A stretch of 64,000 nt of DNA from positions 1 through 64,000 of the forward strand of contig CBDATC010000002.1 in NCBI GenBank assembly GCA_965199765.1, in the 5' to 3' direction. Made by a program: the position numbers and the translations under genes. The first letter of the stretch is position 1. Each line of letters begins with the position of its first letter. Below the pieces are notes generated by a model that saw only the letters and a list, made by a program, of their open reading frames with translations, ran no database searches and was not told the DNA's origin. Positions 25,495 through 34,815 of the stretch are shown piece by piece. Source of the DNA: JAPOXR01 sp965199765 (GTDB lineage Bacteria; Pseudomonadota; Alphaproteobacteria; Rhodobacterales; Rhodobacteraceae).

Positions 25495-26664
25495 ATGCCT
25501 CAGCAATCGAGCACGAGACATTCTGCACTCGCCAGATATGCGTGTATCCATCCCGAACCAAATTCCCGTCTGCACACCCATCCTGAGAGCCGACGGCGGC
25601 ATCCCTTTCAGAGGGATTGCGACCGCATTGTCCATTCCTCTGCGTTTCGCGCTCTGATGCATAAGACCCAGGTGTTTGTTGCGCCCATCGGAGGACATTA
25701 TCGGACTCGGCTAACCCACACGATCGAAGTTGCGAGGGTTGCGCGGGCGTTGGCGTCGTCACTTGGACTGAATTCGGATTTAGCGGAAGCAATCGCTTTA
25801 GCGCACGATCTGGGACATGCGCCGTTCGGGCATGTCGGAGAAACCGCGCTGAGTCGCCTTATGAATGGGTTTGGTGGATTTGAGCATAATGCGCAGGCAA
25901 TCAGAATCGTGACATCCCTAGAGCGCAGCTATTTGGATTTTGATGGCCTAAATTTGACGTGGGAAACCCTTGAAGGCATCGCAAAACATAACGGTCCAGT
26001 CAGAGAACCGGTCCCTGAAGTGCTGGCCGTCTATAACAAGTCCCACAATCTTGAGCTTGAATCTTGGCCGTCTGCCGAGGCACAGGTAGCAGCAGTTGCC
26101 GACGATATCGCTTATAATTGCCACGATTTGCAGGACGGGTTGCGCGCTGGACTATTCACCAGCGACGAGCTTTCCAAGCTGCCGTTGATCGGTCCGATTT
26201 ACCGTCTGCTGCGGCAAGAATACTCCGCTGTCAGCCCGGAGCGGATGGACAGCGAGGTTATGCGGCGTTTATTTGGAACTCTGACCGAAGATGCGGTTAA
26301 TGAGTCACAAAGAAATTTTGACTCCTTCCGTCCGCTGACCGTCAGCGATATCCGTCGTGCCGAAATTGGTCTCATTCGGTTTTCGACGCAGACCAGCAGG
26401 AAAATCGTGTCAATTCGTGATTTTCTTTCGACCCGTATGTATCAGTCAATGAGTGTCAGGCAACAGTGCGACCAAGGCACATGCGCCATCAAGAAACTTT
26501 TTGGGCACTATATGGAAAATCCTTTGGAGCTGCCCGATGAGCGCAAAGCCGATGCCAGCCGAATGAATGGTCCTTTTTCTTTGGCGAGAGCAGTTGCCGA
26601 CCATATTTCAGGGATGACTGATCGTATAGCGCTGGACGAATCAAGCCGGGTTTCCCAGCGCTAA
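25495..26664 (+). CDS. dgt: Deoxyguanosinetriphosphate triphosphohydrolase-like protein (dGTPase)
   Basis: A 389-residue HD-domain phosphohydrolase that releases triphosphate from dNTPs. The start MPQQSSTRHSALARYA has GGAAGAG upstream; the frame extends 9 codons further to 25468. Family signatures are ESRRRHPFQRDCDRIVHSSAFRALMHKTQV, His of RLTHTIEV, HDLGHAPFGHVGE (the metal-binding HD), and VADDIAYNCHDL. Alphaproteobacteria carry this shorter type 2 form. Function comes from family knowledge. Confidence 0.92.
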   Translation: MPQQSSTRHSALARYACIHPEPNSRLHTHPESRRRHPFQRDCDRIVHSSAFRALMHKTQVFVAPIGGHYRTRLTHTIEVARVARALASSLGLNSDLAEAIALAHDLGHAPFGHVGETALSRLMNGFGGFEHNAQAIRIVTSLERSYLDFDGLNLTWETLEGIAKHNGPVREPVPEVLAVYNKSHNLELESWPSAEAQVAAVADDIAYNCHDLQDGLRAGLFTSDELSKLPLIGPIYRLLRQEYSAVSPERMDSEVMRRLFGTLTEDAVNESQRNFDSFRPLTVSDIRRAEIGLIRFSTQTSRKIVSIRDFLSTRMYQSMSVRQQCDQGTCAIKKLFGHYMENPLELPDERKADASRMNGPFSLARAVADHISGMTDRIALDESSRVSQR

Positions 26665-26669
26665 TAGCG

Positions 26670-26694
26670 TGAGATAACCGGTTACCTTATCTCA
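26670..26694 (+). terminator. Hairpin after dgt, likely transcription terminator
   Basis: TGAGATAA (26670-26677) and TTATCTCA (26687-26694) form a perfect 8-bp stem with a 9-base loop, 5 bp after the dgt stop codon. Only a short AGTTT follows, so termination strength is uncertain. Confidence 0.45.
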
Positions 26695-26850
26695 AGTTTG
26701 CCTACAAAACCCCGCTTGGTGCTGGAGACCCGAAGCAGCGTGATTCCTCGACAGCATCAACGTTATAATTTTTTCAATTCGGTGTGCCAAATACAGTGTC
26801 GGTTCTGAGGCGCGCCTTCTGACGCGGTTTGAGATCGGGAGCATCTGTTC

Positions 26851-27078
26851 GTGGAAACAGCGGACGGACGGAACACGCTCGTGGCGTTTGAACGAGCCCG
26901 TTGGCATAAGGCAAAGACACTCGTCATCCCGCCGGATTTGTCGCTGTTGCATCTGCCGCCATTCAGTTCGGAGCTGAACCGGATGGAAACCGCATTCCAG
27001 TGCCTGAACAACAGCTTTCTCGCTAACCACCGGGTGTTCGAATCGGAGGAACTCAAAGCCAACGTGAAAGGCGTTTGA
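26851..27078 (+). pseudogene. IS630-family transposase, C-terminal remnant
   Basis: A 75-codon open stretch resembling the end of an IS630/Tc1-type DDE transposase: ARWHKAKTLVIPPDLSLLHL, then LPPFSSELNRMETAFQCL and SNRVF-like ANHRVFESEEL. The catalytic aspartate normally found before the GWH motif is replaced (FERARWH), while the glutamate of the ELNxxE motif remains. No N-terminal half, helix-turn-helix or matching terminal repeats are visible, so it is a dead fragment. Confidence 0.8.
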
Positions 27079-27224
27079 GACGATTTCTCCCGGCAGTCCG
27101 AAATGTTTGGAGCGCTCTCACTTAGACAGTGGATGTCAATGAGAACTGAACAAGAGCTTGAAAAGCTCCAGCCCAAGGATTGATTTCTTGAATAGGCATT
27201 TCAGCAGACGAATGCCGACTCGGG

Positions 27225-27371
27225 CTGATCGACATGGCGCGTCTGCAACCGCACAGCGAAGCCGAGTTCGCCCGAATCCATGGCGTAGGAACTGCCAAGT
27301 TGGACCAGTTCGCCGAATTATTCCTCGCCGTGGTTGAAGCGGTTTTGCTTGTAAGCATCGCTGATCCTTAA
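27225..27371 (+). pseudogene. recQ: RecQ-type HRDC domain remnant
   Basis: A 48-codon open stretch, LIDMARLQPHSEAEFARIHG then VGTAKLDQFAELFLAVVEA, matches the helicase-and-RNase-D C-terminal (HRDC) domain that ends RecQ helicases; the IHGVGxAKL core is the recognisable part. No helicase domain lies upstream, where the frame is closed by a TGA at about 27190. It lies about 150 bp after the transposase remnant. RNase D also has this domain, but the spacing and C-terminal position suit RecQ better. Confidence 0.6.
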
Positions 27372-28182
27372 AGGATAAACCGCGCGGAAGCGTCATGTGC
27401 GCCGGATTGAAACAAGAGCAGGATGCTGTCCGCGTGGAGAAGACGTCGTGCAAAGGAAAATGATATCTGCGAAATCCGCGATCGCAACAGTTGTGACCGG
27501 CACATTTCAGCGACCAAAATTCGCCATAAGCCGATAAATTCACCTGTGTTATGCCCTAGTATGCCAACATTGCTGACATGACGATTCAGTTTTTGCCAGC
27601 ACCTTTTTTCCGATCATCTGCAAGAGTTTTCTGCTGACTTCAACTATACAGAACGGCAGTCTGTTCGGGTGGCGTATCAGCGGCATGCCGGCGTCATGCC
27701 GGTTTCTGAATCCATCCGGCAAAATTTGTAGGGAAAAATCGATATCGTTTGGAACTCAGCAGACCATTTTGTGTGCAATCGCCGAAATTCCAAGCGGGTG
27801 GTAGGTTAGCCTCATGGAGGCAAATTACTGAAAGTCGAATTTATTCGCACCATTCGAGCGATCATAACCGCTACGCCCGTTGCTGCCCGGTTTCGAAATG
27901 CACTGGAAGGCAGGGTTCCTTACCAAGTTTAGCGCGTGTACAGCACATACCTCGCGCCACAAAGTCAGGCGCGCACTACAACTGCAATGAGAGACAAGTT
28001 CACGAATAAACTATAAAAGACTTGAAATATCGGACACGCCCAAGGGGTTCGGAAAAAGTTAAGTGAGCTTGAGCCGACCGTTTGCTTTCTTTACTCGCAT
28101 TGCCTTGAAGTGAACGATTGCTGTAGCGAGTGATTCGTGGACCATTCGAGTGTCTATCTAAACCCTCCGTGCGGAATAATTT
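27372..28182. other. Gene-poor stretch in the graveyard region
   Basis: About 0.8 kb without a gene I can support. Open frames present (for example plus 27749-28009) lack recognisable motifs, start signals or protein-like composition. Around 27684-27702 a GGCATGCCGG/CGTCATGCCGG tandem gives a short symmetric element. The last 100 bp presumably hold the argS promoter; no convincing -35/-10 pair was seen. Confidence 0.5.
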
Positions 28183-29931
28183 ATGGATATTTTTGAAGAA
28201 TTCAGAATTCGGATACTGTCGGAGTTGGATAGTCTGGCCGAATCCGGTTGGATGCAAAAAGAATATATGCCGGCGAATATCTCTGTCGAACGACCGAAAA
28301 TTGATTCGCATGGAGAGCTTGCGGCCAATGCCGCAATCGTGGCGGCTAAAGGGTCTGGTCGAAAGCCGCGTGAAATCGCCGATGCGCTTGCCCGTGCGCT
28401 GACCAACGATTCGCGCGTGAAATCGGTTGAGATCGCTGGTCCGGGATTTCTGAATATTCGGCTGCTGCCAAGCGTTTGGTTAGAGAATCTGCGCAAGGTC
28501 ATCGCACAGGGCAAGAATTACGGCCGGTCAACCCACGGTGCGGACAAGACTGTGCTGCTTGAATTTGTTTCCGCCAATCCGACCGGTCCGCTACATGTCG
28601 GCCATGCGCGAGGCGCGGTTTTTGGTGATTCGCTTGGAAGGCTGCTCGAATTTGTCGGATTTGCGGTTACCCGGGAATACTATCTGAATGATGGCGGTGC
28701 CCAGGTGGATACACTCGCACGTTCGGTCTATCGCAGATATCTTGAGGTCAATGGCTTGCCCATGACTTTCGGCGAGGGAGAATATCGAGGCCAATACCTA
28801 ATTGCAGTCGGAGAGTCTTTGAAGAAGATGTACGGCACCGGGTTGGTCGATAAGCCCGAATCAGAATGGCTGCCTACCATCCGGAACTTTGCCATCCAAG
28901 CCATGGTAGATTTGATTCATAGCGATCTTCAGCTGCTTGGAATCCAAATGGATGCGTTCTTCAGCGAAGTCTCATTGTATGAGAGCGGTCGGATTGAGCG
29001 GGCGATTTCAGAATTAGCGGCGCGTAATTTGATTTATGAAGGCACCCTGCCGCCGCCAAAGGGCGGCGATTCCACAGATTGGAAACCACGTCAGCAAACC
29101 TTGTTCCGCTCCACCGCTCACGGCGATGATGTTGATCGGCCGATTCAAAAATCCGATGGCACATGGACATATTTCGCTCCCGATATCGCCTATCACTACG
29201 ACAAGGTGGAGCGCGGCTATGACGAACTGATCAACGTATTCGGCGCAGACCACAGCGGCTATGTCAAACGCATCCGCGCGGTTGTTTCCGCCTTTTCGGA
29301 CGGTCAAATGCCGTTCGACATTAAACTCACGCAGCTGGTGCGGGTTAAGCGAGGCGGCGAAGCCCAAAAAATGTCGAAGCGCGCCGGAGAATTTGTGCAG
29401 CTTAGCGAAACCGTTGAGGCTGTCGGACCTGACGTCACGCGGTTTGTGATGCTTACGCGAAAGAATGACGCTCAGCTGGACTTTGATTTTGATAAGGTGC
29501 GGGAGCAGTCAAAAGAAAATCCTGTGTTCTATGTGCAATACGCGCATGCGCGAGTCTGCTCGGCAATTCGAAAGGTCAGGGAACTCGGTCTGAATGCGTC
29601 GGATGAAGATTTGCGTGAAGCCGATCTCACAAAACTAACCGATCCTCGCCAACTTGATCTGATCAGAAAAGTCGCCGAGTGGCCTCGTGTCGTTACCTAT
29701 GCGGCTGCAAATCACGAACCTCACCGAATCGCTTTCTATCTGTCGGAAATCGCAGCAGATTTTCATGCTCTTTGGACACTCGGCAATCGAGAACCGCATA
29801 TGCGCATTATTCAAGAAGCTGACCCAAATGGCACAATTGCAAGATTGGCGCTCGCGCGCGCCGTAGCGCTTGTCATTGCCTCAGGATTAGGTATTTTAGG
29901 CGTAAAACCGATGAATGAGATGCGGGGCTAA
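28183..29931 (+). CDS. argS: Arginyl-tRNA synthetase
   Basis: A 582-residue class I aminoacyl-tRNA synthetase, full length. An N-terminal Arg-S additional domain (about residues 1-110) is followed by the HIGH motif as ANPTGPLHVGHARGA, the KMSK-type motif QKMSKRAG near residue 395, and a C-terminal anticodon-binding all-helix domain (about 455-582). It heads the conserved argS-SPOR-nagZ-scpA-scpB run. Confidence 0.96.
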   Translation: MDIFEEFRIRILSELDSLAESGWMQKEYMPANISVERPKIDSHGELAANAAIVAAKGSGRKPREIADALARALTNDSRVKSVEIAGPGFLNIRLLPSVWLENLRKVIAQGKNYGRSTHGADKTVLLEFVSANPTGPLHVGHARGAVFGDSLGRLLEFVGFAVTREYYLNDGGAQVDTLARSVYRRYLEVNGLPMTFGEGEYRGQYLIAVGESLKKMYGTGLVDKPESEWLPTIRNFAIQAMVDLIHSDLQLLGIQMDAFFSEVSLYESGRIERAISELAARNLIYEGTLPPPKGGDSTDWKPRQQTLFRSTAHGDDVDRPIQKSDGTWTYFAPDIAYHYDKVERGYDELINVFGADHSGYVKRIRAVVSAFSDGQMPFDIKLTQLVRVKRGGEAQKMSKRAGEFVQLSETVEAVGPDVTRFVMLTRKNDAQLDFDFDKVREQSKENPVFYVQYAHARVCSAIRKVRELGLNASDEDLREADLTKLTDPRQLDLIRKVAEWPRVVTYAAANHEPHRIAFYLSEIAADFHALWTLGNREPHMRIIQEADPNGTIARLALARAVALVIASGLGILGVKPMNEMRG

Positions 29932-29986
29932 CCGCACAATTCATGGAGCAGCCCGCCCGAGATACAGGGCGGAAAAGGGCAGGATA

Positions 29987-30730
29987 ATGGCTTATTTGAC
30001 GGCAGGAAAATCTGGCGGCTTTTGGAGGCGCCAGGCAGGTTACGTGGCACGAGGGGGCTTCAAGCTCATCGGATTCGCAATCTCTGTGATTTTGGCAGCA
30101 GGAATTGTGGTCTGGGGAAACGACGTTGTTTCGCAGGATGGACTCGAAATCCCGGTGATCAAACCATCAAGCGCAATGTGGAGAATACAGCCGGAAGATC
30201 CCGGCGGTCGGGTCGCTATGAACACCGGTTACACAGTCAATCGACTGTTAATCGATCAAAGCGAACCCCCTGATATCGAGAATGTGAAACTCGCTGCTCC
30301 GCCAGTTGAGCTGCTGGATGAAGATTTGTCAGCCCGTGAATTCGCCGCCAATCGCGTCGGGTCATCGACCAAACCCGACTCAAATGGCGACCAGCGGCCG
30401 GTGGGCGCAGTTTTGCCGCTCTTCGCTGAAAACAGCATGCAGGGAAGCGGCCAACAGATTGATCCGACTCAAATTCGCTCCGGTGAATTTCTTGTCCAGA
30501 TTGGAGCATATGCCTCGAAAAGTGATGCGGAAAACCAGTGGAGAAGGACTCGGTTTTCCGTCCCAGACGATCTCGGTCAGCATGATTGGTTGGTGCAATA
30601 CGCTAAATTCGGGGGCGACGAATTCTATCGGCTGCGGCTGCGCGGATTTCAAAATTGGGAAGACGCCTCCACGTTCTGTGACCGGTTGGCAGCACGGGGC
30701 ATTGAATGCAGTCCGGTCGTGGCAGGCTAA
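29987..30730 (+). CDS. SPOR domain-containing protein
   Basis: A 247-residue bitopic membrane protein starting MAYLTAGKSGGFWRRQ. A single helix (about residues 25-43) is followed by a periplasmic linker and a C-terminal SPOR domain (about 165-247) with FLVQIGAYASKSDAENQW and YRLRLRGFQNWEDA. SPOR domains bind denuded peptidoglycan at septa. The frame is open from 29915 inside argS, but the ATG at 29987 precedes the basic/hydrophobic pattern expected. Its stop shares bases with the nagZ start (TAATG). Confidence 0.88.
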   Translation: MAYLTAGKSGGFWRRQAGYVARGGFKLIGFAISVILAAGIVVWGNDVVSQDGLEIPVIKPSSAMWRIQPEDPGGRVAMNTGYTVNRLLIDQSEPPDIENVKLAAPPVELLDEDLSAREFAANRVGSSTKPDSNGDQRPVGAVLPLFAENSMQGSGQQIDPTQIRSGEFLVQIGAYASKSDAENQWRRTRFSVPDDLGQHDWLVQYAKFGGDEFYRLRLRGFQNWEDASTFCDRLAARGIECSPVVAG

Positions 30731-31740
30731 TGCAGGCTTCAGCCTGCATCTTCGGCTTTAAAGGCGAAAAGCTTACGGCCTCCGAAAGAAGTTTTTTTCG
30801 CGAAGCAAATCCTGTGGGCTACATATTGTTCACGCGAAACGGGGAGGAAAAAACCGGTCTGCGCAGACTGACTGATGAGTTGCGCAGCATTTCCGGGTCG
30901 AAGGTTCTGATATTGACAGATCACGAAGGTGGACGCGTTCAGCGCTTCAGAGGCGCGGAATGGCGCAGCTGGAAGCCGCCGCTGGACCAATGCAATGCGC
31001 TGCGGGAAGAGGATAGAAGCCGCGCGATGTGGCTGCGCAGTTTTTTAATCGCGTCGGAGCTGCATGATGTGGGAATTAACGTGAATTGTGTGCCTATCGG
31101 TGATGTTGCCGCGCCTTCTACTCATCCAATTCTGCGCAATCGATGTTATTCTGAGGATGCGGACCTAGTCGCCAAGATCGCTGCCGAAGTTGCGGAAGGA
31201 ACTATCGCCGGCGGCGTGCTGCCGGTTTTGAAACACATTCCCGGCCATGGTCGGTTGGAGGCAGACAGTCACGAAGAGCTTCCTGTTACCGATGCCGATT
31301 TGGAAGAGCTCAGCGCACGAGACTTTGTCCCGTTCAAGGCCCTCAATCATTTGCCCTTGGGGATGACGGCCCACGTTCTTTACCGCAGCATTGACAAACA
31401 AAGACCCGCTACACAATCCAAGGCGGTGCTGGATATCGTTCGTTCCACTATCGGATTTGACGGCTTGCTGATGAGCGATGATCTGGCGATGTCGGCGCTA
31501 TCGGGAACAATGTCCGAGCGTAGCAGGGAGTCATTTGCGGCCGGATGCGACGTTGTTCTTCATTGCAACGGCAACATGGAAGAAATGCAAATGATCGCAG
31601 CGGCATCCGGAAAATTAGCGGGAAAGGCGCTGGAACGCAGAGACCGTGCTTTAACGATGTTTGAGCAACCGGTGCGGAAACACATTGACGAACTCGAGAT
31701 AGAATTCGCTGAATTGACCAGATGTTCCAAGATCCAATAA
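30730..31740 (+). CDS. nagZ: Beta-N-acetylhexosaminidase NagZ (GH3)
   Basis: A 336-residue cytoplasmic GH3 glucosaminidase that removes GlcNAc from muropeptides in peptidoglycan recycling. Motifs are PVGYILFTRN, LTDHEGGRVQRF, KHIPGHGRLEADSHEELP (the KHFPGHG loop), and DGLLMSDDLAMSA with the nucleophile aspartate. The ATG at 30730 overlaps the upstream stop; the longer open frame is not needed. Confidence 0.94.
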   Translation: MQASACIFGFKGEKLTASERSFFREANPVGYILFTRNGEEKTGLRRLTDELRSISGSKVLILTDHEGGRVQRFRGAEWRSWKPPLDQCNALREEDRSRAMWLRSFLIASELHDVGINVNCVPIGDVAAPSTHPILRNRCYSEDADLVAKIAAEVAEGTIAGGVLPVLKHIPGHGRLEADSHEELPVTDADLEELSARDFVPFKALNHLPLGMTAHVLYRSIDKQRPATQSKAVLDIVRSTIGFDGLLMSDDLAMSALSGTMSERSRESFAAGCDVVLHCNGNMEEMQMIAAASGKLAGKALERRDRALTMFEQPVRKHIDELEIEFAELTRCSKIQ

Positions 31741-32510
31741 TTGGAGAGTGCGCAGAGGCTGCTTGCATTCAGCGGGCGGACGTGAATGAGCTCATCATTG
31801 ATGTTGACGGTTTTGAGGGACCGCTCGACCTTTTGCTGGAGCTCTCTCGCCGGCAAAAGGTTGATCTGAAGAAGATCTCCATTCTTAAATTGGCCGAGCA
31901 GTATGCAGAGTACATTCAGAATGCCAAATCTTTGAGAATCGGTTTGGCCGCCGATTACCTTGTTATGGCGGCGTGGCTGGCTCTTCTGAAATCACGGCTG
32001 CTGCTGCCCGAAGACAAAAAAACCGAAGAATCTGCGGAAGAGGCGGCTTCACGCCTGGCAATTCGGCTGCAGCGGCTTGATGCAATGCGATCAGCCGGGA
32101 AATCAATCTTTAGACGGAATCAGCTCGGCAAGGAATTTTTCCCGAGGGGTGCCACGGAAGAAGTCAAAATCGTGAGGCACTCGACAGTGTCCGCTAACGT
32201 GTTTGACCTTACGCAAGCCTATATGCGGATCAAAAGTCGGGAAGATTTTCGTCCGTTCTCGATGAACCGCGGCCCCGTATATTCAGTCGAAGTGGCAACC
32301 AGCAATCTTCGTCGCTTGCTCGGAGAATCTGTAGAGTGGGCAGAACTTATGAAGTTTCTGCCAGCGGATTGGCTAACAGACGGCCGAAGGGTTAGGTCGG
32401 CATTAGCCTCCACGTTTGCCGCCGCACTCGAGTTGGCGAAGCAAGGTCAGCTTGAGCTCATGCAAGAGAAACCGTTCGAGCCGATACAAATCAAAGGATT
32501 CGCGGCATAG
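31722..32510 (+). CDS. scpA: Segregation and condensation protein A
   Basis: A 262-residue kleisin subunit of the SMC-ScpAB condensin. The N-terminal IDVDGFEGPLDLLLELSRRQ and ILKLAEQYAEYI bind the SMC neck; the C-terminal winged-helix contacts the head. It overlaps nagZ by 19 nt and ends directly before scpB, so the genes are co-translated. Confidence 0.94.
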   Translation: MFQDPIIGECAEAACIQRADVNELIIDVDGFEGPLDLLLELSRRQKVDLKKISILKLAEQYAEYIQNAKSLRIGLAADYLVMAAWLALLKSRLLLPEDKKTEESAEEAASRLAIRLQRLDAMRSAGKSIFRRNQLGKEFFPRGATEEVKIVRHSTVSANVFDLTQAYMRIKSREDFRPFSMNRGPVYSVEVATSNLRRLLGESVEWAELMKFLPADWLTDGRRVRSALASTFAAALELAKQGQLELMQEKPFEPIQIKGFAA

Positions 32511-33092
32511 ATGTCTGACAGGTCCGAGACAGAAAGCCCCGTCGCTGAAATTCCAGAGGAGCTTCAAGAAGAAAGAATGCTTGAGGCCATACTGTTTGCA
32601 TCCGCAGAACCGGTTTCGCTGGCAGAATTCCGGGCAAGAATTCAGATTGATTTCAATGTCAGATCGGCGCTGCAGCGTCTAATGAAGCATTATGAGGGCC
32701 GAGGGGTCAAAGTTGTAAGAGTCGGCGATGCATGGGCCATGCGCACTGCCGAGGATCTGTCATTTCTGATGAAGAAAGAGACACGGCGTCAGCGTCGTCT
32801 TTCTCAAGCGGCAATGGAAACGCTTGCGATCATAGCCTATCACCAGCCGACAACACGCGCGGAAATCGAAGAAATCCGCGGAGTTTCGATGTCCAAAGGT
32901 ACGATCGACCAGTTGATTGAGTTGGAGTGGGTGAATTTCGGACAGCGCAGACAGTCTCCCGGCCGTCCGGTGACTTTTGTGACCACCAGACAGTTTCTGG
33001 ACCATTTTGGGTTGGAGTCAGTGCGCGACCTGCCAGGCTTGAAGGAACTTCAAGACTCTGGTTTGCTGTTCAGCGAGCCGTCGGCGGAATAG
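32511..33092 (+). CDS. scpB: Segregation and condensation protein B
   Basis: A 193-residue tandem winged-helix partner of ScpA. EAILFASAEPVSLAEF marks the first domain and AAMETLAIIAYHQPTTRAEIEEIRG the second, with GRPVTFVTTRQFLDHFGL near the end. It begins one base after the scpA stop and ends 1 bp before the convergent dCTP deaminase gene. Confidence 0.95.
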   Translation: MSDRSETESPVAEIPEELQEERMLEAILFASAEPVSLAEFRARIQIDFNVRSALQRLMKHYEGRGVKVVRVGDAWAMRTAEDLSFLMKKETRRQRRLSQAAMETLAIIAYHQPTTRAEIEEIRGVSMSKGTIDQLIELEWVNFGQRRQSPGRPVTFVTTRQFLDHFGLESVRDLPGLKELQDSGLLFSEPSAE

Positions 33093-33093
33093 C

Positions 33094-34221
33094 CTAAGGT
33101 CCGATGTTCTCATCGCTTTTGAAATGCTTCGATAGTCTTAAGCGCTGGCCTTGATAGTTTGATCCTGAAGCCACGCCGTAAAGGGTATCGGGAGCGGACG
33201 TCATCGATTCGACCTTCAGTCTCCCAACCTGCTGACCGTGCTCGAGCACAAAGGGCACTTCATGGCAGCGAACTTCAAGTACTGCGCGAGACAATTCGTT
33301 ATCCTCGTCGCTGAATCCGAAACCAGGATCAAAAAATCCGGCGTAGTGAACTCTGAATTCTCCAACCATGGCAAGGTACGGCATCATTTCGGCTGCGAAA
33401 TTCGGTGGCAGACATACAGTTTCTTTGCTGACGAGGATATAAAATGAAGCTGGATCCAAGACGATTCTGCCATTCTTCGCGTGAATTTTCTCCCAGAAAT
33501 CAGCGACCGGGTATGCCCCGGTCCGATCGATATCGATGATCCCAGCATGCGGCTTCGCTTGGAAGCCGACGGTTTCACCATGTTGGAGATCAACAGAAAA
33601 CCCCAGACCGCCGTCAATGATCGGCGAGCCGGACACGAAACACTCAACATCCTGCAGCACTTTGATTTCTTCGTCGTCGAGTGTTGGATTGCCGCGACGA
33701 AATCGGATCTGGTTTAAAGTTGAGCCTTCGCGAACCAAAATTGAAAACGAGCGTGGGCAGATTTCGGCGTAGAGCGGACCGTGGTATCCCGCTTCGATTC
33801 GATCAAATTCAGTGCCTCTGTCAGTGATCAGCCGGGTCAGTAAATCAAGGCGGCCGGTAGAGCTCTTTGCGTTCGCCGCTGCATGAATGTCGGTTGGAAG
33901 GCAAAGGCTCTCCTGAAGCGGAACGATGTATACGCATCCTCTCTCAAGCACAGCGTCGCGACTGAGATCAAAGGAGTGCATGCAGAATTCGGCGATCCGC
34001 TCCTTGACAGTATGGCTTTCACCGGCAAGAAACGAGGCGCGCACTCGGAAAGCTTGAGCGCCGAGACGCAGATCAAGACTCGCTGGCTGAAATTGATTGA
34101 AAGTCGGATTTCTTTCGGACCGGATAAATCCGTTCCGGACCATTTCGGACAACACCTGTCGCGGCAGGACACCGCATCGCATTTTGGTCACGTCGATCGC
34201 ACCGAAATTTTCATGAGACAT
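33094..34221 (-). CDS. dcd: 2'-deoxycytidine 5'-triphosphate deaminase (long form)
   Basis: A 375-residue dCTP deaminase of the long alphaproteobacterial type, with two dUTPase/DCD-like halves. It converts dCTP to dUTP for dTTP synthesis. Visible are PASLDLRLGAQAFRVRASFL, ANAKSSTGRLDLLTRLI (the SSxGR active-site loop) and the C-terminal half with VGEFRVHYAGFFDPGFGF. Its ATG lies one base after the 3' CCA end of tRNA-Pro, leaving no room for a ribosome site once the tRNA is processed; an ATG at residue 14 (34182) is an alternative start. Confidence 0.9.
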   Translation of the reverse strand: MSHENFGAIDVTKMRCGVLPRQVLSEMVRNGFIRSERNPTFNQFQPASLDLRLGAQAFRVRASFLAGESHTVKERIAEFCMHSFDLSRDAVLERGCVYIVPLQESLCLPTDIHAAANAKSSTGRLDLLTRLITDRGTEFDRIEAGYHGPLYAEICPRSFSILVREGSTLNQIRFRRGNPTLDDEEIKVLQDVECFVSGSPIIDGGLGFSVDLQHGETVGFQAKPHAGIIDIDRTGAYPVADFWEKIHAKNGRIVLDPASFYILVSKETVCLPPNFAAEMMPYLAMVGEFRVHYAGFFDPGFGFSDEDNELSRAVLEVRCHEVPFVLEHGQQVGRLKVESMTSAPDTLYGVASGSNYQGQRLRLSKHFKSDENIGP

Positions 34222-34222
34222 T

Positions 34223-34300
34223 TGGTCGGGCCAGCAAGATTTGAACTTGCGACCTCTCGCCCCCCAGACGAACGCGCTAACCGGACTGCGCTATGGCCCG
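34223..34300 (-). tRNA. tRNA-Pro (anticodon GGG)
   Basis: A complete 78-nt cloverleaf including encoded CCA. Acceptor CGGGCCA pairs with TGGCCCG; D stem GCGC/GCGC; anticodon stem TTCGT/GCGAG with loop CTGGGGG giving anticodon GGG; T stem GCAAG/CTTGC with loop TTCAAAT; discriminator A. Two U-G pairs in the anticodon stem are the only weak points. Confidence 0.95.
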
Positions 34301-34352
34301 ACTCTCCTATAATATTTGATGTCGGGCAGCTATAGCAAGCCGGATGTGGAAA

Positions 34353-34802
34353 TCACGGCTGAATTTCAATCTTCATCTGATTCAGCAATCGTTCAAGTCG
34401 ATCATGTATTGATTTCAGATTTTCCGACTCGGTCATGGTTGACATCTTTCCGCCGTCATCGGCGGACACGATCGGCTTCGAAATTGATTCACCGCGGTCG
34501 GTGTTTGAATCCCGCGCCATATCCGAAAGGCTGAAATTGCTGCGCTCCGCGACAAAATTCACGCCATTCTGACTGATAATCTTCTGCACTCCCTTGAGCG
34601 TCAAACCATCGTCATTGACGAGAATCTTGATGCCCGCCAGCAGGGCCAGATCTTCCGGGCGATAGAGTCGGGTTTTGGTGCCGCGCCGCAGCGGCTGGAC
34701 TTCATCGATCCGGTCTTCCCAGTGTCTCAGCACATGCTGTTTGATGCCAAGCAGTTTCTCGACTTCACCAATGGTCCGATATGCGGTTTTTGATTTCGCC
34801 AT
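34353..34802 (-). CDS. MerR family transcriptional regulator
   Basis: A 149-residue MerR-type protein. The winged helix covers about residues 8-78 (TIGEVEKLLGIKQHVLRHWE, then TKTRLYRPEDLALLAGIKIL). The C-terminal part is variable and lacks cysteines that would suggest metal sensing. It is 13 bp downstream of ihfA, a pairing common across Alphaproteobacteria, and its role there is unknown. Confidence 0.88.
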   Translation of the reverse strand: MAKSKTAYRTIGEVEKLLGIKQHVLRHWEDRIDEVQPLRRGTKTRLYRPEDLALLAGIKILVNDDGLTLKGVQKIISQNGVNFVAERSNFSLSDMARDSNTDRGESISKPIVSADDGGKMSTMTESENLKSIHDRLERLLNQMKIEIQP

Positions 34803-34815
34803 TGTTTGCTAAAGT

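Noticed and set aside
27136..27543. 135-codon minus-strand frame in the graveyard
   Set aside because: Overlaps the HRDC remnant on the other strand, Cys and Arg rich without pattern; treated as a shadow.
33883..34335. 150-codon plus-strand frame across the dcd start and tRNA-Pro
   Set aside because: Antisense to a well-supported dCTP deaminase and to a tRNA; composition is that of a shadow frame.
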